64,000 nucleotides of DNA from Bacillota bacterium (lineage in GTDB: Bacteria > Bacillota > Clostridia > Christensenellales > Aristaeellaceae). The notes below the pieces were generated by a model. That model worked only from the letters and a program-made list of their open reading frames with translations, had not been told where the DNA came from and ran no database searches. Where the stretch lies: positions 1 to 64,000 of the forward strand of contig JAEVYX010000057.1 of assembly GCA_023392515.1 (NCBI GenBank). The letters are read 5' to 3'. Each line of letters begins with the position of its first letter. Position 1 is the stretch's first letter. Shown here piece after piece: positions 15,264 through 23,658 of the stretch. A program made the position numbers and the translations under genes.

Positions 15264-16211
15264 ATGATCGTAGAAATCGAAAAGGCCCGCATCGAGTGCG
15301 TAGAGATCGGCGAAAACAATCGCTACGGGAAATTCGTTGTGGAGCCTTTGGAGCGCGGCTTCGGCCATACGCTAGGCAATGCGCTTCGCCGCGTTTTGTT
15401 GTCATCCCTGCCGGGGGCTGCAGTATCCTCTGTGCACATCGACGGTGTGCAGCATGAGTTTTCCACTGTGCCCGGCGTGAAGGAAGACGTAACGGAAATC
15501 ATTTTGAACTTCAAGGAACTGGTGGCAAAATTATATTGCGACCAACCCAAGCAGGTCACCATTGACATGCGCGGGCCCTGCGAAGTTACCGCGGGTGACA
15601 TCCGCACCGATGACGAAGTGGAGATCATCAATCCTGAATTGCATATCGCCACGCTCAACGAGGATGCTCATTTGCAGATGCAAATTGTATTGGACAAGGG
15701 TCGGGGATATGTTTCAGCGGATAAGAACAAATCCGGCAACATGCCCATCGGCGTCATTCCCGTTGATTCTGTGTTTACTCCGATCCGCAAAGTGAATTAC
15801 ACTGTTGAGGATACCCGTGTAGGCCAGATCACCGACTATGACAAGCTGACCCTGGAAGTGTGGACCAACGGCGGCGTGATGCCCGATGAGGCCATCAGCC
15901 TGTCTGCGAAAATTCTGACCGAGCATCTGACCTTGTTTGTAGGCCTTACGGATCAGGTCATGCCGGTGAACTTCAACATCCCCGAGGACGAGAAAAAGGA
16001 AAAGGTCCTGGAGATGACCATTGAAGAGCTTGATTTGTCCGTGCGCGCCTACAATTGCTTGAAACGCGCCGGCATCAACAGCGTGGCCGAACTGGTGCAG
16101 CGCAACCAAGAGGACATGATGAAGGTGCGCAATCTGGGCAGAAAGAGCCTGGAAGAAGTGGAACAAAAGCTTGCCGCTTTGGGATTGGGTCTGCGGCCCA
16201 ACGAAGAATGA
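15264..16211 (+). CDS. rpoA: DNA-directed RNA polymerase alpha subunit
   Basis: 315 residues. The N-terminal dimerisation domain starts MIVEIEKARIECVEI and contains ERGFGHTLGNALRRVLLSSL. The C-terminal domain, which binds UP elements and activators, spans about 245-310 with LDLSVRAYNCLKRAGINSV and MMKVRNLGRKSLEEVEQKL. AAGGAGGG lies upstream. Position between rpsD and rplQ is standard. Confidence 0.98.
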   Translation: MIVEIEKARIECVEIGENNRYGKFVVEPLERGFGHTLGNALRRVLLSSLPGAAVSSVHIDGVQHEFSTVPGVKEDVTEIILNFKELVAKLYCDQPKQVTIDMRGPCEVTAGDIRTDDEVEIINPELHIATLNEDAHLQMQIVLDKGRGYVSADKNKSGNMPIGVIPVDSVFTPIRKVNYTVEDTRVGQITDYDKLTLEVWTNGGVMPDEAISLSAKILTEHLTLFVGLTDQVMPVNFNIPEDEKKEKVLEMTIEELDLSVRAYNCLKRAGINSVAELVQRNQEDMMKVRNLGRKSLEEVEQKLAALGLGLRPNEE

Positions 16212-16260
16212 AACGGGGCGGCTGTATTACAAGTCCATCCCGTAAAGGAGGAAACACCCC

Positions 16261-16773
16261 ATGGCTACTCAACGCAAACTGGGCCGCACCGCTGATCAGC
16301 GCAAAGCGCTGCTGCGCAACCAGGTGACTCAACTCATCTGGCACGGCCGTATTGAAACCACGCTGGCTAAGGCTAAGGAAGTGCGTAGCGCTGCCGAGCG
16401 CCTCATTACGTTGGCCATTCGCGAATGCGAAAACAATGTGGAAGCCACGAAGGAATTCCACAACGAAAAGGGGCAGTTGGTGACCATCACCGTGCAAAAT
16501 GACGCCCCTTCCAAGCTCCATGCCCGCCGCCTCATCATGGCTTATCTGTATGAAATGAAAGAGCAGAAGAAGGATGATGAGAATAAGGCCGAGTATCGTG
16601 AGCGCACCAAGGATGCCAAGCATCCCGTAGTGGAAAAGCTCTTCCGGGAAATTGGCCCCAAATACAAGGCTCGCAATGCGGAAAAGAATTGCGCGGGCGG
16701 TTATACCCGCATCTACCGCAAGGGTCCCCGTCGTGGCGATGCTGCCGAAATGGTTATCCTGGAGCTGATCTGA
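16261..16773 (+). CDS. rplQ: 50S ribosomal protein L17, extended
   Basis: 170 residues, against about 115-125 in most bacteria. The N-terminal L17 core LGRTADQRKALLRNQVTQLI and the C-terminal GGYTRIYRKGPRRGDAAEMV are conserved. The extra residues lie between them, as the segment around FHNEKGQLVTITVQNDAP and a charged stretch EMKEQKKDDENKAEYRERTK. L17 stabilises the tunnel exit region. The frame is uninterrupted with a good ribosome binding site (AAAGGAGG), so the insertion is genuine. Confidence 0.96.
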   Translation: MATQRKLGRTADQRKALLRNQVTQLIWHGRIETTLAKAKEVRSAAERLITLAIRECENNVEATKEFHNEKGQLVTITVQNDAPSKLHARRLIMAYLYEMKEQKKDDENKAEYRERTKDAKHPVVEKLFREIGPKYKARNAEKNCAGGYTRIYRKGPRRGDAAEMVILELI

Positions 16774-16782
16774 TAATAGTTT

Positions 16783-16824
16783 ATACGAAAAAGGAACCCT
16801 GATTGTGGGGTTCCTTTTTCGTAT
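16783..16824 (+). terminator. strong bidirectional terminator after rplQ
   Basis: ATACGAAAAAGGAACCC and its perfect complement GGGTTCCTTTTTCGTAT form a 17-bp stem with an 8-nt loop. The A-run in one arm and T-run in the other let it work on both strands. It ends the alpha operon and may also stop transcription of the leftward ABC exporter genes that terminate at 16884. Confidence 0.9.
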
Positions 16825-16883
16825 GTCCAGCATTTCTCCTTGCCCGGGTGATGGGGGATGCGGCTTGAGGGCACGGCCTGCCG

Positions 16884-17627
16884 CTATTCCCACCGAAAGC
16901 ATTTTACCGATACGATGACACATAGAATGCCCAATACAACCATCACCATTAGGGGAAGTAGTATATTATTCATGGGCAATCCCAAGGATGTACCTTTGAG
17001 TAACTTGATGCCCTGGGTAAGCGGCAGAAAATCCGCAGCCTTTTGCATCACAGGCGGCATCACTTCATAAGGCAGGGTTGCTCCCGAAAAGAAAAGCATG
17101 GGGAAGTAGACGATGCTGCATAAGAGGTTTGAGGCTTTTATACCTTTTGCAACAGCCGCGATCATCATGCCGATGCTGTAGATGGAGAACAGAACCAGGA
17201 GATATGCACCTATAAAACCTGACAGCGAGCCGATCATGGAAAAACCGAACAGCAGGCTGGATAAAAGTGTGACAATCATCAGGGAAAGCACCGCATACAG
17301 AAAATTGACAGCCACTTGTGTGAAAAGAAGCAAGCCTGGGCTTACAGGCGTTACCTTAAATCGCTTGAGTATTTTCTTGTGACGGTAATCGGAGATTACC
17401 AGAGGAAGCCCCATGACACCTGTGGCGCAAATCCCTATGGAGGCAACAGCGCCGTAGTTTTGCTGGAAAAAGGTGTAGGAAGCTCCTTCAAAAGCGGGCT
17501 TTTGACCGAAGATAGCACCTAAAACGATGGCCACCATCGCAGGAAATGCAATTGCAAAGATCACCATGTCCATTCCGCGAAAGGATAGCATCAGCTCAGT
17601 TTTAAGCATTGTACGAAAAGCTTTCAT
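16884..17627 (-). CDS. ABC-2 type exporter permease
   Basis: 247 residues from MKAFRTMLKTELMLSFRG, with about six hydrophobic segments (for example MVIFAIAFPAMVAIVLGAIF and LLSSLLFGFSMIGSLSGF). The fold is that of ABC-2 membrane proteins of drug or lipid exporters. The ATG at 17627 has GGAGGAGG upstream, whereas a longer frame to 17681 runs deeper into the ATPase gene. It overlaps the ATPase gene by 26 nt, so the two are an export pair. The substrate is unknown. Confidence 0.88.
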   Translation of the reverse strand: MKAFRTMLKTELMLSFRGMDMVIFAIAFPAMVAIVLGAIFGQKPAFEGASYTFFQQNYGAVASIGICATGVMGLPLVISDYRHKKILKRFKVTPVSPGLLLFTQVAVNFLYAVLSLMIVTLLSSLLFGFSMIGSLSGFIGAYLLVLFSIYSIGMMIAAVAKGIKASNLLCSIVYFPMLFFSGATLPYEVMPPVMQKAADFLPLTQGIKLLKGTSLGLPMNNILLPLMVMVVLGILCVIVSVKCFRWE

Positions 17628-18348
17628 GTTCTTCCTCCTCCTCTTTGGCATACCATAAATAGGCATCTTCCAGCGTGTCATATGGGCTGTTTTCTATCGC
17701 TTGGGATACCGTGCCGGTGAAAACCGTCTCGCCGCAGTTTAGAATGGAAATTCGGTCACACAGCACTTCAACTTCATCCATGTAATGTGAGGTCAATACA
17801 ACTGTCAGTCCCTTTGATTTCAGCCTCTCCAAATGCTTCCACACATCCCGCCGGGCTTTGGCATCCAGACCGGTGGTTAGCTCGTCCAGAAAAACCAGCT
17901 CAGGGCTTGGTATCAAAGCCAGTACCACAAACAGGCGCTGGCGTTCTCCGCCCGAGAGCTCTGCCACCAGCTGCTTTTGCTTGTCATGAAGCCCGAAATT
18001 TATGAGCAGTTCATCATAGGACAAAGGCGATCTGTACAGCGAACAGGTTACCTGGCAGATTTCTGAAACGGTTATTTTATCTTGATACCGAGGTTCTTGA
18101 AATTGCACGCCCACCTTTTCAAACAGCTCTTTGCGCTGTGTGTAGGGATTCATGCCCAGGATGGAGACTTCGCCGCAATCTGGTTTTTTGGTGCCAAGCA
18201 TGCATTCGATGGCTGTGGATTTACCCGCTCCGTTTGCCCCAAGCAAACCGAATATCTCACCCCTTTCAACACTCAGGTTCAAGCTGTGTACTGCTTTTTT
18301 CGGGCCGTAGGATTTGCATAAATTTCGAACTTTCAATGCTTCCGCCAT
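17602..18348 (-). CDS. ABC transporter ATP-binding protein (exporter)
   Basis: 248 residues. Walker A GANGAGKST at residues 37-45, Q-loop in VQFQEPRYQ, signature LSGGERQR, Walker B LVFLDELTTGLD and H-loop TSHYMDE are all present. It energises the adjacent ABC-2 permease. The gene follows a MerR-type regulator by 83 nt on the same strand, so the three probably form one stress- or drug-responsive unit. Confidence 0.95.
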   Translation of the reverse strand: MAEALKVRNLCKSYGPKKAVHSLNLSVERGEIFGLLGANGAGKSTAIECMLGTKKPDCGEVSILGMNPYTQRKELFEKVGVQFQEPRYQDKITVSEICQVTCSLYRSPLSYDELLINFGLHDKQKQLVAELSGGERQRLFVVLALIPSPELVFLDELTTGLDAKARRDVWKHLERLKSKGLTVVLTSHYMDEVEVLCDRISILNCGETVFTGTVSQAIENSPYDTLEDAYLWYAKEEEEEHESFSYNA

Positions 18349-18387
18349 GTCCTGGTTCCTCCTTTAGTCTTTCTTCGGGCAAAAGAA

Positions 18388-18413
18388 TAACACCAAACAA
18401 AAGTCTGGTGTTA
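18388..18413 (-). promoter_or_regulatory. inverted repeat between regulator and exporter genes
   Basis: TAACACCA and TGGTGTTA (8 bp, perfect) are separated by 10 nt. On the leftward transcript the right arm is followed by TTCTTTT, so it could be a weak attenuating terminator. It could equally be an operator for the upstream MerR-like protein. Sequence alone does not decide. Confidence 0.5.
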
Positions 18414-18431
18414 AAATGGAGGGTTTATCTT

Positions 18432-19181
18432 TCAATTGCCGCTTTGCATGTCTTGAAGCAGATGCAGCATTTGCTGCGCGTCGCATTCCGTATTTTTTAA
18501 AGAAGTAAGAAGCCGGTCGCATACGGAAACGATTTCTTCTGTTTCTTTGGGCGTATCGATGCTGATAATTGGTTCAATCTTCTCGCTGCGGTCCCAGTCG
18601 GTTAAAAGCCGCAATATGGCGGTAAGGGAGTAGTTGGCGCACCGAAGGGACCTAATAATCTTCAATCGCATGAGATCGCTTTCATCATAGACGCGGTATC
18701 CGTTCGCCCTTCTTTTGGTATGAAGAAGGCCGTTCATTTCCCAATTGCGAAGGGTATCGATGGTCACTTGCAGCCGGTTGGCCGCTTGATTTCTCGTTAA
18801 CAGCAGCGTTTTGTCGCAGGAGCCTTTCCCCCGAATCAGTGCGGTTACCATCTGGATCGCATCCTCGGCGTTATGTGTCTCTGCCGTAATTTGCGCGATG
18901 TATTCCCTTGTCATGCGGATGGCGTCTTCATACCGGCCAATGGCAGTTGTTTTTACAATATCGATCGCCCGCTTCCGCAATCCATTTTGCAGCACTTCAC
19001 TTTTTAGCGCCAGCCTTACAAGTTTTATCTGCTGAAGGTGAACCGTTGTAAAGATACGGTATCCGTTCTCTTTTCTTTCTGGAGCGGAGAGAAAATGCAC
19101 CGCCTCATACAAGCGGACGGTGTTGGGGTGAATCCCGGCCAACGATGCAATTTGGGAAGTGGAATAGGTACGCATAGGCAC
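18432..19181 (-). CDS. MerR-family regulator with two helix-turn-helix domains
   Basis: 249 residues. The first MerR winged helix begins at MRTYSTSQIASLAGIHPNTV and has the RLYEAVHFLSAP wing and NGYRIFTTVHLQQI segment. A second copy starts near residue 128 with LTRNQAANRLQVTIDTLRNW and NGYRVYDESDLMRLKIIRSL. Classical MerR proteins have one such domain plus an effector region. Here two are joined by a helical linker, and the short C-terminal part is acidic. It is transcribed toward the ABC exporter genes, probably regulating them and itself. The inducer is unknown. Confidence 0.85.
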   Translation of the reverse strand: MPMRTYSTSQIASLAGIHPNTVRLYEAVHFLSAPERKENGYRIFTTVHLQQIKLVRLALKSEVLQNGLRKRAIDIVKTTAIGRYEDAIRMTREYIAQITAETHNAEDAIQMVTALIRGKGSCDKTLLLTRNQAANRLQVTIDTLRNWEMNGLLHTKRRANGYRVYDESDLMRLKIIRSLRCANYSLTAILRLLTDWDRSEKIEPIISIDTPKETEEIVSVCDRLLTSLKNTECDAQQMLHLLQDMQSGN

Positions 19182-19220
19182 TCTCCGTCATAATATAGAA
19201 TTTGGAAATGTGCTCTACTT

Positions 19221-19248
19221 ATTGTACTGAAAATGGCACATAAGTCAA
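19221..19248 (-). promoter_or_regulatory. promoter of the MerR-like gene
   Basis: Read on the minus strand: TTGACT at 19248-19243, a 16-bp spacer and TACAAT at 19226-19221. The spacing is normal, not the 19-20 bp typical of MerR-activated promoters, which would suit self-repression or constitutive expression. The start would be about 30 nt before the gene. Confidence 0.65.
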
Positions 19249-19312
19249 ATGTAACTATAAGTTTAGTACCGCGCATAAAATACATTATCATAAACCGGGG
19301 ATGTGAAGACGA

Positions 19313-20653
19313 TTGGTCAGCATTATTCTGGTATCCCATGACAGATGGGAAGTTACATGCGCCTGTATTAAAAGTATACAAGAAAATGTAAAAATGCCTT
19401 ATGAGATCATCCTGGTGGACAACGCTTCTTCTAAAGAAACGGTGGAAGCTTTGAAAAAGGTAAGTGGTATACGCCTTTTTTGCAGCGATATCAATATAGG
19501 CTTTCCAGCCGGATGCAATGCGGGTTTGCGGATGGCACGCGGGGACTTGGTATGGTTTTTGAACAATGATACGCTTGTTCCCCCCAATTCATTGGAGCGT
19601 ATGGCAGAGCTTCTGCTCAGCGATCCTGCAATTGGCATGGTAGGGCCGGTAAGCAACAATGTTTCAGGCATGCAGGCAATACCGGTGACCTATCAATGCG
19701 ATGAAGACATCAATGAATTTGCGGCGAAGATAGCCAATACGTATAGGGGGCTTACATTTCATACACTCCGCTTGGTTGGCTTTTCAATGCTTACGCGTAA
19801 AGCAATACTGGATCAATTAGGCGGATTTGATGAACGGATGGGTATGGGAACCTTTGAGGACGATGATCTTTCGCTTAGACTGGTGGCAAATGGGTATCGG
19901 CTGCTGGTGGCGCAGGATGCTTTCATACACCATATTGGCAGCGCAAGCTTTAGTGTGGCTGGCGGATATCCATCCCTTGGAGACCGGAACCAGTGTATTG
20001 TCAGCACGACCTTTGGCTTGACTGTGCCGGAAGAAACCATGCTTAACCAAACGCTATACGAGCAAATCCTTCCCAGAGCCACATCCCTTTTGCATGTGGA
20101 ATGCGGTGCCGGATGCCTGGGGCTGAAATGGCGGGAGAGGGGATATAGGGCAGCAGGGCTTGAAAGCTGCTATCCCAAAGCCAATTTAGCACAAACGCAA
20201 TATGATAAATTTTATCGATATACAGCCGGGCGGGAATTTGCATTGCCCGAAGGTTTTGGCATTTTTGAAGTACTTGTCATGGAACAACAGATCCATCATG
20301 ATGAAACACTGGCAGTTGTTCGTTCCGTATTCCCCAATTTGATGAAGGGTGCCCAGGTGTTTGTGCAGGTGCCCAAAATTGTTGCCGAGAATCAGGGCGT
20401 ATATGAAGCTTATATGGACCGGTGGGACCAGATTATCGGCCATTATCCGGCTCGTGGGCAGTTTAGCCCGAAGCACTTTATAGCAAAAATGAATGGTATG
20501 GGCTTTGGCGTGATTCATACCAGGCTTTTTGATGCCATGCAATCCGCCTACGCGCAGTATTCTTTTCAGCGCCATCTAAAAACGTGGAAACGAACCCCGG
20601 GAGATTTACCATTCTTTCAAACATGGGATGTGGAATTTGTCTATATGCCGTGA
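19313..20653 (+). CDS. family 2 glycosyltransferase fused to a methyltransferase-like domain
   Basis: 446 residues with a TTG start (the in-frame ATG at 19301 is followed at once by TGA). Residues 1-230 are a GT-A fold: VSIILVSHDRW, LVDNASS, the DxD-like LNNDT, and the acceptor-site EDDDLSLR. From about 255 a degenerate SAM-methyltransferase fold follows, with HVECGAGCLGLKWRERGY replacing the usual glycine-rich motif I and KGAQVFVQVPK as a later strand. Such fusions decorate surface polysaccharides or glycoproteins. It stands alone, with a weak ribosome binding site. Confidence 0.85.
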   Translation: MVSIILVSHDRWEVTCACIKSIQENVKMPYEIILVDNASSKETVEALKKVSGIRLFCSDINIGFPAGCNAGLRMARGDLVWFLNNDTLVPPNSLERMAELLLSDPAIGMVGPVSNNVSGMQAIPVTYQCDEDINEFAAKIANTYRGLTFHTLRLVGFSMLTRKAILDQLGGFDERMGMGTFEDDDLSLRLVANGYRLLVAQDAFIHHIGSASFSVAGGYPSLGDRNQCIVSTTFGLTVPEETMLNQTLYEQILPRATSLLHVECGAGCLGLKWRERGYRAAGLESCYPKANLAQTQYDKFYRYTAGREFALPEGFGIFEVLVMEQQIHHDETLAVVRSVFPNLMKGAQVFVQVPKIVAENQGVYEAYMDRWDQIIGHYPARGQFSPKHFIAKMNGMGFGVIHTRLFDAMQSAYAQYSFQRHLKTWKRTPGDLPFFQTWDVEFVYMP

Positions 20654-20688
20654 GAGACGATTGGTATTCTATTTTTCAGGGTTGGTTC

Positions 20689-20717
20689 TTGTATTCCGGC
20701 TGATACTTTGGTATGCT
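20689..20717 (+). promoter_or_regulatory. promoter of the FAD oxidoreductase gene
   Basis: TTGTAT at 20689-20694, 17-bp spacer, TATGCT at 20712-20717 preceded by TGG (extended -10). The transcript would start near 20724, leaving a leader of about 55 nt containing GGAGGAGG at 20730-20738. Confidence 0.55.
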
Positions 20718-20777
20718 ACGAAAAGAACCGGAGGAGGATGGAATCCGGGTACAAATCAAGATGAACGGTGATAAGGC

Positions 20778-22235
20778 ATGTACGATGTGATTGTCATTGG
20801 TGCAGGGATTGTCGGGCTGTCTGTAGCTCGCAGGTTATCCAGATATAAGCTTAATATCTGCATATTGGAAAAGGAACCGGATGTTGCAATGGGTGCGACA
20901 AAGGCCAACAGCGCTATTGTTCATGGGGGGTATGCGGAGAGCCATAGCAAGCTGAAAGGCCGGTTATGCTATCGGGGCCGCGTTCAGTTTGATAAACTGG
21001 ACAGGGAACTGCATTTTGGGTTCAGGGAGACCGGATCTTTGGTCATCACCACCGATGCCGGTGATCTGCCAAAGCTTGAGGCAATGCTGGAAAACGGCAA
21101 AATGAACGGCCTTCAAGACCTGGAAATCTTGAAGGGAGAGCAGGTTTTGAATCTTGAGCCCAATATCAATAGAAGCGTGGTCTATGCGCTTTACTGCAGG
21201 GGAGCGGGCATTTGTTCCCCCTATGAAATGGCAATAGCCATGGCGGAAAACGCTGTTGCAAACGGCGCAGTTTTAAGGCTGAATGAAGCCGTAACCGGCG
21301 TTCAAAAAAAGGACGGTATATTTACCGTTGCTACCGAAAAGAGCCGGGTATCCGGAAGATTCGTGATCAATTGTGCAGGCTTAGGTTCCGCGGAAGTTTC
21401 GGCCATGTCGGGGCCCACCAGCTTTGAAATCATGCCAAGAACTGGGGAGTACCTGCTTTTTGCAAGGGGCAGCGGTAGGCTGATGAACACCGTTGTTTTT
21501 CAGATGCCGACAAAAATGGGAAAAGGAATCCTTGTAACGCCGACCTATCATGGCAATTTGCTCTTGGGCCCCGATGCCATTGACGAAACCGGTACGTACG
21601 ACCGCTCCACGCATGTGGAACGCCTGGCCGCCATCTATAAACAGGCGCTGCACACCACGGATAGAATCAATATCAATCAATACATCCGCAGCTTTGCCGG
21701 TGTTCGCGCAGCCGCCACGGGAGATGATTTTATCATTGATGAAACGCAGGTGAAAGGTTTTATCAATGTCGCGGGAATTCAGTCGCCGGGCTTGACTTCT
21801 TCACCGGCCATCGCGGACATGGTTACGGAAATATTGGAGCAATCCGGGCTGGCTTTGGAGGGAAACAAGGCCTATATCCCTCACCGCGAGCCGGTGATTG
21901 GGCTCAAGCAGATGCGCCCATCGGCAGAAATAGAGCGGCTGATAGCCCTTCCTTCCGGCGATGAGCGGATCGTTTGCCGGTGCGAACAAGTAACGGAAGG
22001 GGAGATCGTGGATTGCCTGAACCGCGGCATTCATGTAAACACTGTGGATGGGGTCAAGCGCCGCACCCGCGCTTCTATGGGCTTTTGCCAAGGGAATTTC
22101 TGCCGTCCAAGAATCAAGGCACTGATGGATAGAGAATACGGTGTTTCCGTTGATTCAAGCACGGATGTAGAACTGGCCGGCATTTCCCGTGTATCAAAAA
22201 AAGAACTGCTTGACTATATAAAGATGCATGGCTGA
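20778..22235 (+). CDS. FAD-dependent oxidoreductase with C-terminal BFD-like [2Fe-2S] domain
   Basis: 485 residues. The Rossmann motif GAGIVG is at residues 8-13. The DAO/GlpA-type core follows, with HGGYAESHSKLKGRL and FAGVRAAATGDDFII. The C-terminal part has CRCEQVTEGEIVDCL and SMGFCQGNFCRPRI, the four-cysteine pattern of BFD-like domains in anaerobic glycerol-3-phosphate dehydrogenases. In Clostridia such proteins often neighbour a second FAD protein and DUF1667. Here the gene is alone. Oxidation of glycerol-3-phosphate or a 2-hydroxyacid is likely, but the substrate cannot be fixed from sequence. Confidence 0.88.
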   Translation: MYDVIVIGAGIVGLSVARRLSRYKLNICILEKEPDVAMGATKANSAIVHGGYAESHSKLKGRLCYRGRVQFDKLDRELHFGFRETGSLVITTDAGDLPKLEAMLENGKMNGLQDLEILKGEQVLNLEPNINRSVVYALYCRGAGICSPYEMAIAMAENAVANGAVLRLNEAVTGVQKKDGIFTVATEKSRVSGRFVINCAGLGSAEVSAMSGPTSFEIMPRTGEYLLFARGSGRLMNTVVFQMPTKMGKGILVTPTYHGNLLLGPDAIDETGTYDRSTHVERLAAIYKQALHTTDRININQYIRSFAGVRAAATGDDFIIDETQVKGFINVAGIQSPGLTSSPAIADMVTEILEQSGLALEGNKAYIPHREPVIGLKQMRPSAEIERLIALPSGDERIVCRCEQVTEGEIVDCLNRGIHVNTVDGVKRRTRASMGFCQGNFCRPRIKALMDREYGVSVDSSTDVELAGISRVSKKELLDYIKMHG

Positions 22236-22240
22236 AATGT

Positions 22241-22283
22241 AAAAGGAGAGCTTCCGCGCTAAGCACGCATAGCTCTCCTTTTT
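22241..22283 (+). terminator. terminator after the FAD oxidoreductase
   Basis: AAAAGGAGAGCT at 22241-22252 pairs with AGCTCTCCTTTT at 22271-22282, with a small inner GCG/CGC. The T-run is part of the right arm. The symmetrical composition lets it also serve the leftward gene ending at 22312. Confidence 0.85.
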
Positions 22284-22311
22284 GCATTAAATCCGGTATG
22301 CGGTTTGAAGA

Positions 22312-22740
22312 TTATAAAAACTGCTTCAGCTGCTGAACGTTTTTTTCCTCAAAGGTCAGCAATCGCTTCATAAGATTCAAGATTTCTTCCTCTGCATCAT
22401 CATACTTTTTGATATTTTTGATAGCGTCGATAATGCCCATGTTGCTGCCAATAATCAGCATTTCGGCTATATGGGAGGTGGAATTGTTGTTCAGAGTCTG
22501 AACACAGATCATAATATAGGTTTTTATTTTGTCAAATGCACCGATTCCTTTTTCATCATAACCGTTTTCATTAAGCAAGGTTTTTGCGGCTGAATGAATA
22601 TTCCGGTACTCATCGAGCTGTGATTCCAGATGCTTTTTAAACTCCATATCCTCAACAATACCGGTCAGTTGATTCATCGTGTCTACGCCCATCTGCGAAT
22701 TTTGATAGACAAAGTTTAGCAGTTCCGCATTGCCATTCAT
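22312..22740 (-). CDS. hypothetical helical-bundle protein
   Basis: 142 residues, almost entirely predicted helix with polar and charged heptads (for example HLESQLDEYRNIHSAAKTLL, EEEILNLMKRLLTFEEKN). The start MNGNAELLNFVYQNSQMGVD and general pattern resemble ferritin-like or DUF2383-type four-helix proteins. However, I do not see a convincing set of metal-binding Glu/His pairs. AAAGGGGCG precedes the ATG. Monocistronic by context. Function unknown. Confidence 0.7.
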   Translation of the reverse strand: MNGNAELLNFVYQNSQMGVDTMNQLTGIVEDMEFKKHLESQLDEYRNIHSAAKTLLNENGYDEKGIGAFDKIKTYIMICVQTLNNNSTSHIAEMLIIGSNMGIIDAIKNIKKYDDAEEEILNLMKRLLTFEEKNVQQLKQFL

Positions 22741-22864
22741 TGCATTTCGCCCCTTTCTGAATAGCAGTATGTTCAGGTTTGGGCGGATGTATTCGAGTCA
22801 TACGCTGATCAAAAATGGGGAGTTTGCCTGAATGGCGGTTTTGACACAATTCACGCACACTGCG

Positions 22865-23437
22865 TTAAGAATTCCTTACGACCAGAAACTCCGCTGATTT
22901 TGCACAGCAGCTGTCCAGACAAGCTACTACATATACATAGCCCAGCGTGCCGGCCGGCACCTGCCAAAGGATCTCGGCAACGCCGGTAACAGCGCTGGGG
23001 CAATCCATGCCGATCAGCCTTGCCAGTTCGCAGGTTTCGGTGCCAGTAGGCTCCAAAAAGAAGAAGGCTTTTGAAACCGGGCGGTTGAATGTGGCACGAA
23101 GGATTACTCGTTCTGCAAGCTGTACTGCTCCATCCACAACAGGCAGCGGCTGACCTGCCTCCGTTAGAAAATTAAGCGTCAGCACACGCAAATCACACGC
23201 AGCGGGAGGGGCAGAAGGGATGCAAATGACCTGACCGATGTAAATGACATTCCTGTTTGCAATCTGCGGGTTTGCAGCAAGAATCGCATCAACCGTTACG
23301 CCAAATCTTCTGGCAATGCTGTACAGCGTATTCATTGGCGCCACGGTATATAGCTGCCCATTGCAGTTTGAAGGCGGAGGGGGAATCTGAACTCTTCCGG
23401 CAGAAACCGCTGCGCGCGTAAATGTATTATTCACCAT
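22865..23437 (-). CDS. LysM-domain protein, possibly spore-coat or cell-surface
   Basis: 190 residues from the ATG at 23437 (AAGGAG 9 nt upstream; a TTG at 23446 is also in frame). A single LysM module spans about 29-74: QLYTVAPMNTLYSIARRFGV, then AILAANPQIANRNVIYIGQV and ICIPS. LysM binds N-acetylglucosamine in peptidoglycan. There is no signal peptide, which is normal for spore-coat LysM proteins such as SafA but odd for a secreted wall protein. The C-terminal 110 residues form a cysteine-containing beta-rich domain I cannot assign. The upstream minus-strand sequence CATATCATG resembles a mother-cell sigma -10 box only loosely. Confidence 0.75.
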   Translation of the reverse strand: MVNNTFTRAAVSAGRVQIPPPPSNCNGQLYTVAPMNTLYSIARRFGVTVDAILAANPQIANRNVIYIGQVICIPSAPPAACDLRVLTLNFLTEAGQPLPVVDGAVQLAERVILRATFNRPVSKAFFFLEPTGTETCELARLIGMDCPSAVTGVAEILWQVPAGTLGYVYVVACLDSCCAKSAEFLVVRNS

Positions 23438-23560
23438 CTGGATCAACTCCTTTTAAAGTGCTAATACATGATATGTTCAAATGAAATAAGGTTACTGGTG
23501 GAGCAAAGGCATCTTTAAAAATGTATCAAACTCGACTGTTGCTGTGAACTTTTCCTTAGT

Positions 23561-23617
23561 AAAAACTGCACCCCGATCGTTGTTAGTCTTCGAGACTTAC
23601 CAACTTTCGGGGTGCAG
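23561..23617 (-). terminator. terminator of the RsgI-like gene
   Basis: CTGCACCCCGA at 23566-23576 and its exact complement at 23607-23617 form an 11-bp stem. The loop carries a second perfect hairpin, AGTCT-TCG-AGACT. On the minus strand the stem is followed by TTTTTAC. The nested stem is unusual for a simple terminator. Confidence 0.8.
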
Positions 23618-23658
23618 CTTCATTCACGTGTATAACCTAGAACGTTTTTGATCAGGCT

